DNA of 64,000 bases from Epinephelus fuscoguttatus (lineage: Eukaryota > Chordata > Actinopteri > Perciformes > Serranidae): positions 37,360,777-37,424,776 of the forward strand of contig NC_064764.1 in assembly GCF_011397635.1 (NCBI RefSeq). The letters run 5' to 3'. Positions 55,740 to 64,000 of the stretch are shown piece by piece (positions within the stretch are counted from its first letter, which is position 1; every line of letters begins with the position of its first letter). Made by a program: the position numbers and the translations under genes. Under the pieces are notes generated by a model. It was given only the letters and a program-made list of their open reading frames with translations. It had not been told where the DNA came from and searched no databases.

Positions 55740-56826
55740 CAGAAAGTGTTTCTTGAGCATGATCAGGATAGTACCACCTCCTCCTCATTTTGAGCCAGAA
55801 AAAACCCTTGATGTTGGCTACTACCTCAGTTGGCACTTGAGGCCCAGCCCAGGACAGCATTCAGCATAGGCCAAAGCCTCTGGCAGTTCCATGAGATGTG
55901 CTCTGGGCTCTGCCACACCCTGGCCACTTTCAGCAAGATGATGGAGAGGGAGCTAACGCAGACCAAAAAGCTGTACTTGAACACTGTGCGCAGACCACAG
56001 CCAATGGCCTACCAGCACATACGTTATGCGCCTGCATGAGAGGAAATAACTCAACAACAGCACAGGGCAGTATTTTGTGACTGTTGTTCAAAAAGGGAAA
56101 TCAGGAGATCACCATGACCCTTCTTAGCCAATTAGCACATTAATAACACAATCCATTGTTGAGAGAACAAAGCATATTTACTGTGCACCAGTTAACAACA
56201 CAAACCATCACAAAGTGTTTTTACTTATGAGCTCAATGGCTAAAGAAGAATAATCCTACTGCATGTAACAAGTTTGTTTTGGTCAATTCTCTATTGACTT
56301 TAACTTTTTGCTTACTTTCCTCATTTCGGTTCCTTTTCTCATGCACTGAGCTGAACTGCCAATCAGAGTGATGTCATTCACCCGTGGGCTCTGCCGTCTC
56401 TGACACCAATTCAAGGTGCTGAATCAGCTGAAAAAAAGTCAACAAGGGCCTACAAGAGCCAACAGTGTGGGACACACTACAAAGACTAGGGTGACGCTCA
56501 CTGCTGGCCAACTGTCAGCTTGGTGTGTCAGAGTCTTAAGGATGATGAAGATCCATTCTGCATTCCAGGTAGTGATGTTTTTTTTTAAAGATTTTTTTGT
56601 GGGGGTTTTGCCTTTAATTGACAGGAGAGAGTGAAATGGGGGAGTGAGAGAGTGGGGTGATGACATGCAGCAAATGGTTGTGAGCCGGAGTCGAACCCGT
56701 GATCGCTGCAGCGAAGCATCGCCTCTGTATATGGGGTGCCAGCACTATCCACTATGCTACTGACGCCCCGGTAGTGCTGTTTATCACCTTCATTGGAGAA
56801 TGAAGCTTTCTTCTGAGGTCAAAGGA
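55740..56826 (+). mobile_element. Compound repeat block, copy in unit E (truncated)
   Basis: Paralogue of the start of 20946-23125. Interrupted by a SINE (56581-56769) and cut off at GAGGTCAAAGGAGTAA (56826), in the Harbinger remnant, by an antisense LINE. Confidence 0.6.
56581..56769 (-). mobile_element. tRNA-derived SINE, copy 3
   Basis: Same family and orientation as 14233 and 20736. TSD GGTAGTGATGTTT at 56568-56580, with GGTAGTGCTGTTT (one mismatch) at 56770-56782. B box GGTTCGACTCC intact. The empty site is CCAGGTAGTATTGTTTATCG in the sister units. Confidence 0.88.
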
Positions 56827-57475
56827 GTAAAGGACCACCTATCCAGGTGAAGCGCTGTGACAATGGCATCCTCTGTCGATCTGTTAGCTCTGTATGCAAA
56901 TTGAAGTGGATCAAAAGTAGTGATGTTACGCTCGAGCCAGTTCGCTCGACACAGTGTTGATCTTTTGAAGCGGAAGAGTTCCGAGACAGTGTTTCGATCT
57001 CTGATTCATGTCCACAATCACGTGACTGCTATGAGCGAGGCCTCGTTACGTCACATTGCGTGTTGCGCTGCTTCGCGGGAAATTTGAAGGGGTTGGGCAT
57101 TTCAATATGTCAAGGCTTTAAAAGGGGTCTGATTCACTGCTCAAACTGTGGGTTTTTTGAGAGGAGGAGTTCAACGCTATTGCTATATTTGTTATTTGGA
57201 AAGAAGCTAAGGAGAGTATTATTGTAGTTAGAATCAGTTTTAGATAGATTTAGTTACATTTCATACACTAAATAATACACATAGTTAGCCTACATACACA
57301 TAGATTCATACATACACAACAAACATTCATTCATAGAAACACGCTAGACATATAGTGTAGAATAGGCTTATTAGATAGTTACATTAGAGAGTTGTTTGAG
57401 AGGTTGAAAGAGTGTGTTGTGAGTTGTGAGAGTGCAAGGTGTGTTTGTGAGAGTGTGTGGTGGGATATGGGATAT

Positions 57476-59535
57476 GGCAGAGCAACTGGTGCCTTAAAGA
57501 GCGTGCTCTTATGCATGGGAGCACTTTGACCTGATCAACCCCCAGAGGGTGAAGTGTCTTATCTGTGCTCAGGAGCTGACGTTCAGCAACAACACATCAT
57601 CAATGCTGCAACAGCTGCGCAGCAAACACTCAGAAACGACACCCAATACAGCTGCTGGTGCTACTGCTGTTTCTGGGGGGGCGGAGACCAGACAAGGTAA
57701 TTCCTATAGATTCCTACAGAACACATTATATTCAACTGAAATCAATACTTTTTGAAATAATAATGTTTGTATACTTTCATTGTAAGGTCGGCAAGCTGAG
57801 TTGGACAAGGCACTGGTTGACATGGTTGTGCTTGAGACTCAACCATTTTAAGTGGTGGAGGACAAAGGCTTCAGGGTCCTCGCACAGAAGCTGGACCCAA
57901 CCTACATCCTGCCTACTCGCCAGGCCTTACAAGCTTTGGTGGAGAAAAGGTATGAAGACGCTAAAGAGAAGGCAAAGCAGGAACTGGAGAAAGCACAGTC
58001 TGTAAGCTTAACTGGAGACATGTGGACCTCCATGAACATGGATGCTTATCTTGGGGTCACCTGCCACTTTATCAATCACAAAATGGAGCTAGAGAGTGTT
58101 TTGCTTGGTGTGGGACATTTCACACAGTCCCACACAGCAGCAAATTTTAGGGATGCCATGGAGCTGCAGATAAATCAGTGGGGCTTGAGAGAGAAAGTAC
58201 ACTGTTTAATCACAGATAATGCATCCAATATGATCCTTTGTGCCAAAGTGTTGGCTGTCAGAAATGTGCCATGTTTAGCCCACAGTTTCAATCTTATTGT
58301 GAAGAAGGCACTGGATCTCCTCCACTCCCCCACTGGCTGACATTGTTTTTCTTAGGACAAGCAATAAAGCAAAGGAGAAACTCACAGAGATGCAAACTCA
58401 GCTGCAGAAGCCTGTTCGCAAACTGGTTAAAGAAGTAGAAACCAGATGGAACTCCACATACTTGATGTTACAAAGACTGTATGACCATCGAGAACCAGTT
58501 GGTGCGGCAGTGTAATCCCTTACCACAGACATTCCTCCTCTCACATTTGTAGACAATGAGACAGTCAGTGACTGCTTAGATGTTCTTGCACCCTTCCATC
58601 TGGCCTCCACAGAGATGTCAGCTGAAAAGCATGTTTCTGCTTCAAAAGTCACTCCACTCATCAGAATGGTACAGCACAAACTGGCTGTAAAAGCATCAGC
58701 CATTAAAAACCAAACAGCCCTCCATCTGATAAAACAACTGCAGTATGAGCTGGTCAAATGATGCACAGTTGAAAATGTCAAGAGTTCTGACCTTAGTTAC
58801 CATCTTGGACCCAAGATTTAAGACATTAGCCTTTGGCAATGAAACCCATGCACAGGAGGCCATGTCAAAACTGACTGCAGAATGCACTGGAACCATGAGG
58901 GTTGAGAGGGGAATGCCGTCAACATCGCAAGTAGTGTACTATTTATTATTCCATATTATTGTGTTTTCCATACCTCTGTAGTAACACGTATTAAAATGTT
59001 ATCAACTCCATCAGTCAGCTGCCAATGAAGAACATGGGCCTTCAGCAGAAGACAACTTGTGGGATCTTTTGGACAGCAGAGTTGGTTTGTATTATGGCCT
59101 GTTATTACTCTAAGCACCATTTTCTTATTATGAAAGATGGCTCATTTCCCTTTTATTTTTGTTTAGGAAGAACTGAAATCTTTAATCTGACTCTTTCTCC
59201 TTGACTGCTGTAACACTGGAATTTCTCAATTATGGGATCAATAAAGGTGTATCTTATCTTATCTTATCTTATCTTATCTTATCTTATCTTATCACAAAGT
59301 GCAACAGCAGATGCTACAGTTGAGGTTCAGAGATATCTGAGACCCGCTCACTTACTGGGCATCACGTGAAAGTATCTACCCAAACCTCTTCAAGATGGCC
59401 CAAAAGTATCTCCACATGCCAGCAACATCATTGCCATGTGAGCAGGTCTTCTCCAAAGCTGGAGAGGTAGTCAAAAGGAGCAGACTGAAACCTCACACTG
59501 TTGAAATCCTTGTCTTTTTGAATAAAAAAATTTAA
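57476..59535 (+). pseudogene. hAT transposase (BED finger, ZBED-like), degraded
   Basis: Order seen: a start MAEQLVP with an early stop, BED zinc finger (AWEHFDL, CLIC, SSMLQQLRSKH; 57510-57635), probable intron 57693-57786, VVEDKGFRVLAQKLDPTYIL (57853-), the first catalytic region LTGDMWTSMNMDAYLGVTCH (about 58010-58070), CLITDNASNMI (58205-58240, second Asp), LVTILDPRFKTLAF (58793-), and the C-terminal dimerisation part YPNLFKMAQKYLHMPATSLP ... CEQVFSKAGEVVKRRSRLKP (59370-59490). Several stops and frame changes; clearly inactive. Relation to the ZBED/Ac branch is from motif similarity. Confidence 0.88.
59165..59293 (+). repeat. LINE/SINE 3' tail and (TCTTA)n microsatellite
   Basis: TGGAATTTCTCAATTATGG followed by GATCAATAAAGGTGTA and then about nine copies of TCTTA. 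The GGGATCAATAAAG-type end is characteristic of fish Rex1-type LINE tails. Inserted within the hAT transposase reading frame. Confidence 0.6.
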
Positions 59536-60764
59536 ACACTCCCTGGTTTACTAGTACACCCCGTTTATATTACCACAATGGCAAAGTTGCGGAAGCACTA
59601 GCATTAATTTCTACATCACAGCACAAGCACATTCCTTTCCCCCGCTACCTCTATACACACCATATGTATGCATATTTATATTATACACATTCATACATAT
59701 ATTTATATCCGCTTAGATGCAGTTCTGACACACGCCAGCAGATGTCACTCTTCCAATTGTATGAAATGCTTAGAGGCAGTGTGTCATTCTTGAAGCAGTT
59801 GTGTGAAAGTGGTTCACTGCTTCATGAAGCTTTGATTTCACCATCACTAATCAAAAGTGGGTGGGAGGTGGGACATGATGTGACGTCGGACCAGTTTCTC
59901 AAAACACTTAATTATAACAGGTGTCAGAGCAACTGGTCAGTAGTCATTGAGGGTGCTAATGGTGGTCTTTTTGGGCAGCGAGACGATTGTGGCCGATTTC
60001 AAACATGGTGGGATGATGGACTGGGACAGTGATGCATTGAAGATCTTGGTGAAGACCCTGGCGAGCTGGTCTGCACACTCCCTGAGGACGTTCCCCGTCA
60101 CTCCATCTGGTCCAGCAGCCTTCCCAGGGTTCACTGACCTCAGTGTGGCCCTCACCTGGTGCTCCTGCACCGTGAGGCTGGAGCTACTGCAGTCCGGTGT
60201 TCGAGCTGTGGCTGCCTCGGGTACCTTCACCTCGAAGTGGGCAAAGAAGTGGTTAAGCTCCTCCTCGAGCGCAGCGTCTCCCTCAGCCATCATGGCGTTG
60301 CCGGACTTGTAGTGGGTGAGGTGCTGGACTCCCTGCCACACCTGTTGTATGTTGTTAAGGCAATATGACAGGTATTCCTATTTACCAATAGCAACTTTAC
60401 ATTCGCCTGAAGGTCATCAACCTTGCTACGTTGGAACTGGACATTAGCAAGGATGATTAAGAAAAGGGGAATCCATTGATGGCCCTGTCTTTGAAGTCTC
60501 TGGAGCACTCCTCTGCATCTGCCCCTCATCCTCACTCTTGTTGGCCTAGATGCCCAGCTCCTGTTCCCCATGGAAGAAACAGGCCAATTGATTTCTACAG
60601 GGAAAACTGATGTTGGATCCACGACTCCTGTACCTGAGTTCGTAGGTAACAAAAGGAAGCTGTACCAAACAGGCTGCTGCTGCTCCTTTGCCTAAAAAGA
60701 GGCCAGTTGAGGTTGTTCACGCATCTGATGAGGATACATCCTGTTCCTTTTAAAGGTTTTCCGA

Positions 60765-60965
60765 ACATATCCAACTGGTAGAAGGCCCTCAGGTAGACCC
60801 AGGATACACTGAAGGGATTATATATCTCGTTCTGTTTCTCATCCTGGGGGATTCCCCAGATGGAGCTGCAAAAGGTTGCTGGGGTGAGGGACGTCTGGAA
60901 AATCTTGCTGAGCTTGCTAGCACCATGGCAAAAGAAAGGTGGATGGACAGACGGACGGACGGACT
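60765..60965 (+). mobile_element. 3' end of an RTE-like LINE
   Basis: The text CATATCCAACTGGTAGAAGG, then GGGATTATATATCTCG, ends in a (GGAC)n tail at 60945-60965. I recall a very similar 3' terminus from fish RTE-type LINEs and SINEs that borrow it. Less than 10% of an element is present. Confidence 0.5.
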
Positions 60966-61727
60966 AATTATGGGGCATAATGTGATATCAAAGCCTGTAT
61001 TTTTTCCCAGGTGAGGCCCATGTCATTTCTTCATTTGATTTTGCTATGGCTGAGTCACGGTTACCAGTTTGTTGAGTTAGTGGAGTGTTCACTATCATCA
61101 CACACTGTATTTGGGTCAGAAGAAACTGGGAGATGTGGGCAACAACTGAGCCACATGCCAATTGCTTTCTGTGATATTTTGTGCCCAAAGCTGCATCTGA
61201 GGTTCATACTGAGTTTTAGCAGAGAGAGTGGAGCATATCTGACTGTCCTCAAGGAGTACTGGCTGACTTCTGTGTTCCCAAATCAGAACAGTCAGGTAAT
61301 CATCTGAAAAGGTCAGGGCCCCCGAACAAAAAACACATTCGATAAAAAATTAACTTAAAGTACCACAGAAAAAAAAATATAGATGTGCAAGCAATGCATC
61401 ATTTTTTTCTTTGGTGTTGTGCACAGAAAATATGACATAACCTAAGCAAACAAAGTTGAACAACATTTTTGAGTTCAGGCCTCTAGAGTATGATCAAGTT
61501 GTTTATATGTAAGTTTCTTTGGAGAGTTTAATGAGATCCATGGAGGTTGAGGCAGTCTGATAAAAACTTCCTGAAGACTCAAAAACATCACAGATCTAAT
61601 TTCTGTGTTTGTCAAACTTCACCAGTATAAGTCAAGATCAAGTAACGAATAAAACAAGCTGATGCAGGTTATTTGAAACTTCTTGTAATGTAACTGTTGT
61701 ATTCATTAACATTTTTAGACAGCTATA
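60966..61727. other. Upstream region of the plus-strand OR
   Basis: An open frame at 61011-61307 has no recognisable domain. The stretch 61480-61575 (GTTCAGGCCTCTAGAGTATG, ATGAGATCCATGGAGGTTGA) is homologous to the upstream block of the minus-strand ORs. A polypyrimidine-poor acceptor TTTTTAG lies at about 61713-61719, ten bases before the ATG, so a spliced 5'UTR is likely here too. Confidence 0.5.
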
Positions 61728-62645
61728 ATGGAAAAATTAAATGTCACATATATAACTTTTGATGGGCATGTGGAAGTGCACAAATATAGATACCTTTATT
61801 TTGTGATCATGTTTATAGCCTATATTCTGATAATTTGTTGTAATTCCACTATTGTGTGCATCATAGTGATTCACAAATCCTTCCACGAGCCTATGTACAT
61901 CTTCATTGCAGCTTTGTTAATCAACTCTGTTCTTTTCAGCACCGCTATCTACCCAAAGCTTTTAATTGACTTTTTATCTGAAAAACAGATCATATCATAT
62001 TCAGCGTGTATCTTTCAGTGGTTTATATATTACTCTCTAAGCAGTGCAGAATTTTTCCTGTTGGCAGTCATGGCTTATGACAGGTATGTTTCTATATGTA
62101 AACCTCTGCAATATCCAATTATCATGAGAAAAAAAACTGTCAGTATTTTCCTTGTTTTAGCTTGGGTTCTGCCTCTTTGTCAGAGTTCAGTGGGAGCTGT
62201 ACTGAGTGCTTACAAAAAACTCTGTAACTATACTTTCAAAGGAATAATTTGTAACAGCACAGTTTCCAAACTTCATTGTGTAAGGTCAAGAATTCTGAAT
62301 ATATATGGCTTGGTTGTTTTTGTAGGTGTTGTACCTCTCCCTGTACTCTTCATACTTTTTACATACATCAGGATATTTATAATATCCTATCGAAGTAGTA
62401 CAGAAGTCAGGAGAAAAGCTGCACAGACCTGTTTACCCCACCTGCTGGTTCTAATCAACTTTTCTTGTTTGAGTACATATGATGTACTTCTAGCTCGACT
62501 GGAAACTGATTTTTCCAAAACTGTGCGTTTAATAATGTCTTTACAAGTGATTTTGTATCACCCTCTCTTTAATCCAATCATATATGGACTGAAAATGAAG
62601 GAAATTTATAAACACCTGAGGAGGCTGTTCTGTAAAATAGTCTAA
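61728..62645 (+). CDS. Odorant receptor, array copy F (opposite strand)
   Basis: 305 residues, intact, the only plus-strand OR. It begins MEKLNVTYITFDGH, aligning with MDDEFNVTYITFGGH of the minus-strand set and confirming their start. Motifs: NVT (5-7), HEPMY (53-57), MAYDRYVSIC (115-124), KAAQTCLPH before TM6, NPIIYG in TM7. Many private changes in ECL2 (KKLCNYTFKGIICN) and TM5 (GLVVFVGVVPLPVLF). The C-tail is shorter (RRLFCKIV). It may be an older member of the subfamily. Shares LETDFSKTVRLIMSLQ with the same region of copy B. Confidence 0.95.
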   Translation: MEKLNVTYITFDGHVEVHKYRYLYFVIMFIAYILIICCNSTIVCIIVIHKSFHEPMYIFIAALLINSVLFSTAIYPKLLIDFLSEKQIISYSACIFQWFIYYSLSSAEFFLLAVMAYDRYVSICKPLQYPIIMRKKTVSIFLVLAWVLPLCQSSVGAVLSAYKKLCNYTFKGIICNSTVSKLHCVRSRILNIYGLVVFVGVVPLPVLFILFTYIRIFIISYRSSTEVRRKAAQTCLPHLLVLINFSCLSTYDVLLARLETDFSKTVRLIMSLQVILYHPLFNPIIYGLKMKEIYKHLRRLFCKIV

Positions 62646-63719
62646 TCATTAACAGTGATTACTGTTGTGCAGACATTGTTTTGTGTACTAATAATGCAGA
62701 GATAAGAAGTGTGATTTCTGTGATTTTATGTGAGGATTTGTTTCTGCACCACTAATTTACAGTTGATAACACCTTAAGTTTCAACAATTTAACAACTAAT
62801 GACTAAGCAATTGGATGACAATTTTCCAAAAACCATGAAGAGTTCAGCACTCCAACTACAACACATAAAGAACTTTATTGTGAGACAGTTACCTTGGTCG
62901 TGGCCATCATCATCACCAAAACAACAGAACATTTGAAGTCAACTGTGAATTCTCCGGTTTGTTTTTCATTAACTGCAGAAAGCTCCCAGCCCATCTGCAG
63001 ATCTGTGGATGTGTGGGTTCTGGCAGCACACAGGGAAGCCAAACACCATTCCTCTGCACGCACTGCGATGACACACAGCTGGTTAAATATTAAAGTTTCC
63101 TTTTATATTCACTGTCTTCTGTCTCAATCACTTTTACACTGTGATCTGTGCTTTAAAATCTATCTTGATCTTTTCAACCTGTTTATACCGCTGAGTGAGT
63201 TTGACATCTTGGTTCTCTCCCTCAAACACATATTGTAGGCCCCTTTGTCTGCTTCTCTCTGAAACAGCTTTTTCATTTTTCAAAAATTTGATATTATTTC
63301 TTCACAGACTGCAGTGACTTACAGTGTAGGCTCCATACTAGCTCCGACAGCTTGACAAACGAACACAAAGGGAGCAGGGCCTAGCAAAGGGTGAAAGATT
63401 CCCATAACTCCAAAGTATGAACTACAAAGAACCACCGTGTGAAATACAAAGAAATTTGATTTGCATGATCATTACGGTAAATGGACATATCTGCTAGGGG
63501 TTTCAGCCATCAATTCCTGACTCAATAGCTGAGAAATTCACACACACATTTGTCACAACTTGCCCGAATTACTTGTCCTCGGCTTCCACAGGCTTCAATA
63601 CCTCCAGAACAAAATCCTAGCAGCATAGCAGCAAAACACTCTAGCATCTTTACTGGCTTTCAATCATGTTCTATGTAACATTTAAGGACCCTATCAAACT
63701 TACCTTGTCTGGTCCAGAC
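62646..63719. other. Intergenic, nothing recognised
   Basis: The open frame at 62894-63238 has no domain I know. No transposon ends seen. Confidence 0.3.
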
Positions 63720-63816
63720 TTTCACACATTTCAGTTTGATCTGAATCAGACCTCCCCCGTTGAAAACAGGATCTGGATCAAACTGAACTATGGTCTGGCT
63801 CATTTCAAGTGTGAAA
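63720..63816. repeat. Imperfect inverted repeat, possible MITE core
   Basis: TTTCACAC (63720-63727) and TTCAGTTTGATC (63730-63741) are found again as reverse complements GATCAAACTGAA (63776-63787) and GTGTGAAA (63809-63816), with different spacing in the two arms. No target duplication identified. Confidence 0.45.
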
Positions 63817-64000
63817 ATGTTTTACTGAGTGGTTCAAACTTTCGGACCAATTAGTGGAAGTTCTGCCAGGCTGTCTTCAGATTCGGAAAAGGAAAAAAAA
63901 TGCAACAAAATAGTGCCCGATCGATATGGGCTTTGACAGCTAAATTACACAAATTCTAGAGTGGAGAAATTCACTGATTATCCATCAGCAGCTGATTTGG

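Larger units (their letters stand above)
56918..59849 (+). mobile_element. hAT DNA transposon with 8-bp target duplication
   Basis: 2932 bp. TSD ATCAAAAG at 56910-56917 and 59850-59857; ends TAGTGATGTT and ACCATCACTA (10-bp inverted repeat, one mismatch). The element sits in the antisense LINE and carries a degraded transposase gene on the plus strand. A LINE/SINE-like 3' tail with (TCTTA)n has landed inside it (about 59165-59293). Confidence 0.9.
56827..60720 (-). mobile_element. Antisense Rex1-like LINE, split by a hAT element
   Basis: Minus strand. Endonuclease start (GHQWIPLFLIILANVQFQRS, about 60430-60480), pre-RT VWQGVQHLTHYKSGNAMMAE (60285-60345), PGKAAGPDGVTGNVLRECAD (60080-60140), SLPKKTTISTLNDY (about 59940), and on the far side of the hAT insertion PLQFAYRANRSTEDAIVTAL (56845-56905). 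The endonuclease is mostly deleted between about 60350 and 60400. It has been damaged by several frame changes and is truncated at 56827. Confidence 0.7.

Noticed and set aside
63666-63854. Small protein frame at the window end
   Set aside because: It overlaps an imperfect inverted repeat and has no recognisable content.

Overview
This is nuclear DNA from a ray-finned (probably percomorph) fish. The evidence is a cluster of intronless-coding teleost olfactory receptor (OR) genes embedded in typical fish repeats: L2 and Rex1/CR1-like LINEs, tRNA-derived SINEs, Tc1, hAT, Harbinger-type and TTAA-type DNA transposons. No prokaryotic features, CRISPR array, rRNA or free-standing tRNA gene was seen.

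Layout. 1-7 kb: one OR of a separate subfamily (31-975, minus), a damaged THAP-domain exon (3437-3642, plus), a BEL/Pao fossil, and an OR pseudogene split by a MITE (5890-6890). 7-28 kb: two intact ORs (8868-9794 and 15535-16461, minus) separated by repeats. The second is followed by two Harbinger-like MITEs, one of which hosts a 2.2-kb element with TA target duplication, and by a compound block (Harbinger remnant, tyrosine-recombinase fossil, two LINEs). 28-57 kb: three more OR units (29111-30037, 45285-46211, 54020-54946, all minus) with the same order: 3' flank, OR, 5' flank, compound block, LINE A, LINE B. The transposons were therefore copied together with the receptors. Each unit has its own later insertions: a hAT MITE, a 3.3-kb TTAA element and an L2 plus SINE in the 29-kb unit, a Tc1 in the 45-kb unit, and a SINE, an antisense LINE and a hAT in or next to the 54-kb unit. 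61-64 kb: a diverged OR in the opposite orientation (61728-62645, plus) and sequence I do not recognise.

The most unusual object is the element at 32912-36194. It has near-identical 353-bp terminal inverted repeats, a TTAA target duplication verified against sister copies of the same locus, and an open two-exon gene for a 217-residue protein resembling the cytoplasmic 'ballast' domain of the P2X7 receptor. On the other strand, at the right end, is a damaged THAP-type zinc-finger exon. TTAA plus THAP suggests the Kolobok superfamily, so this looks like a DNA transposon carrying a captured (or resident) ballast-domain gene.

The OR genes share a block 100-300 bp upstream of the start codon that ends in a conserved splice donor. 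A short (93-94 nt) 5'UTR intron is inferred, so the coding sequence should start at the MDD/MEK methionine rather than at an upstream in-frame one. Because sister units are nearly identical, many insertions could be mapped to the base by comparing filled and empty sites inside the window.
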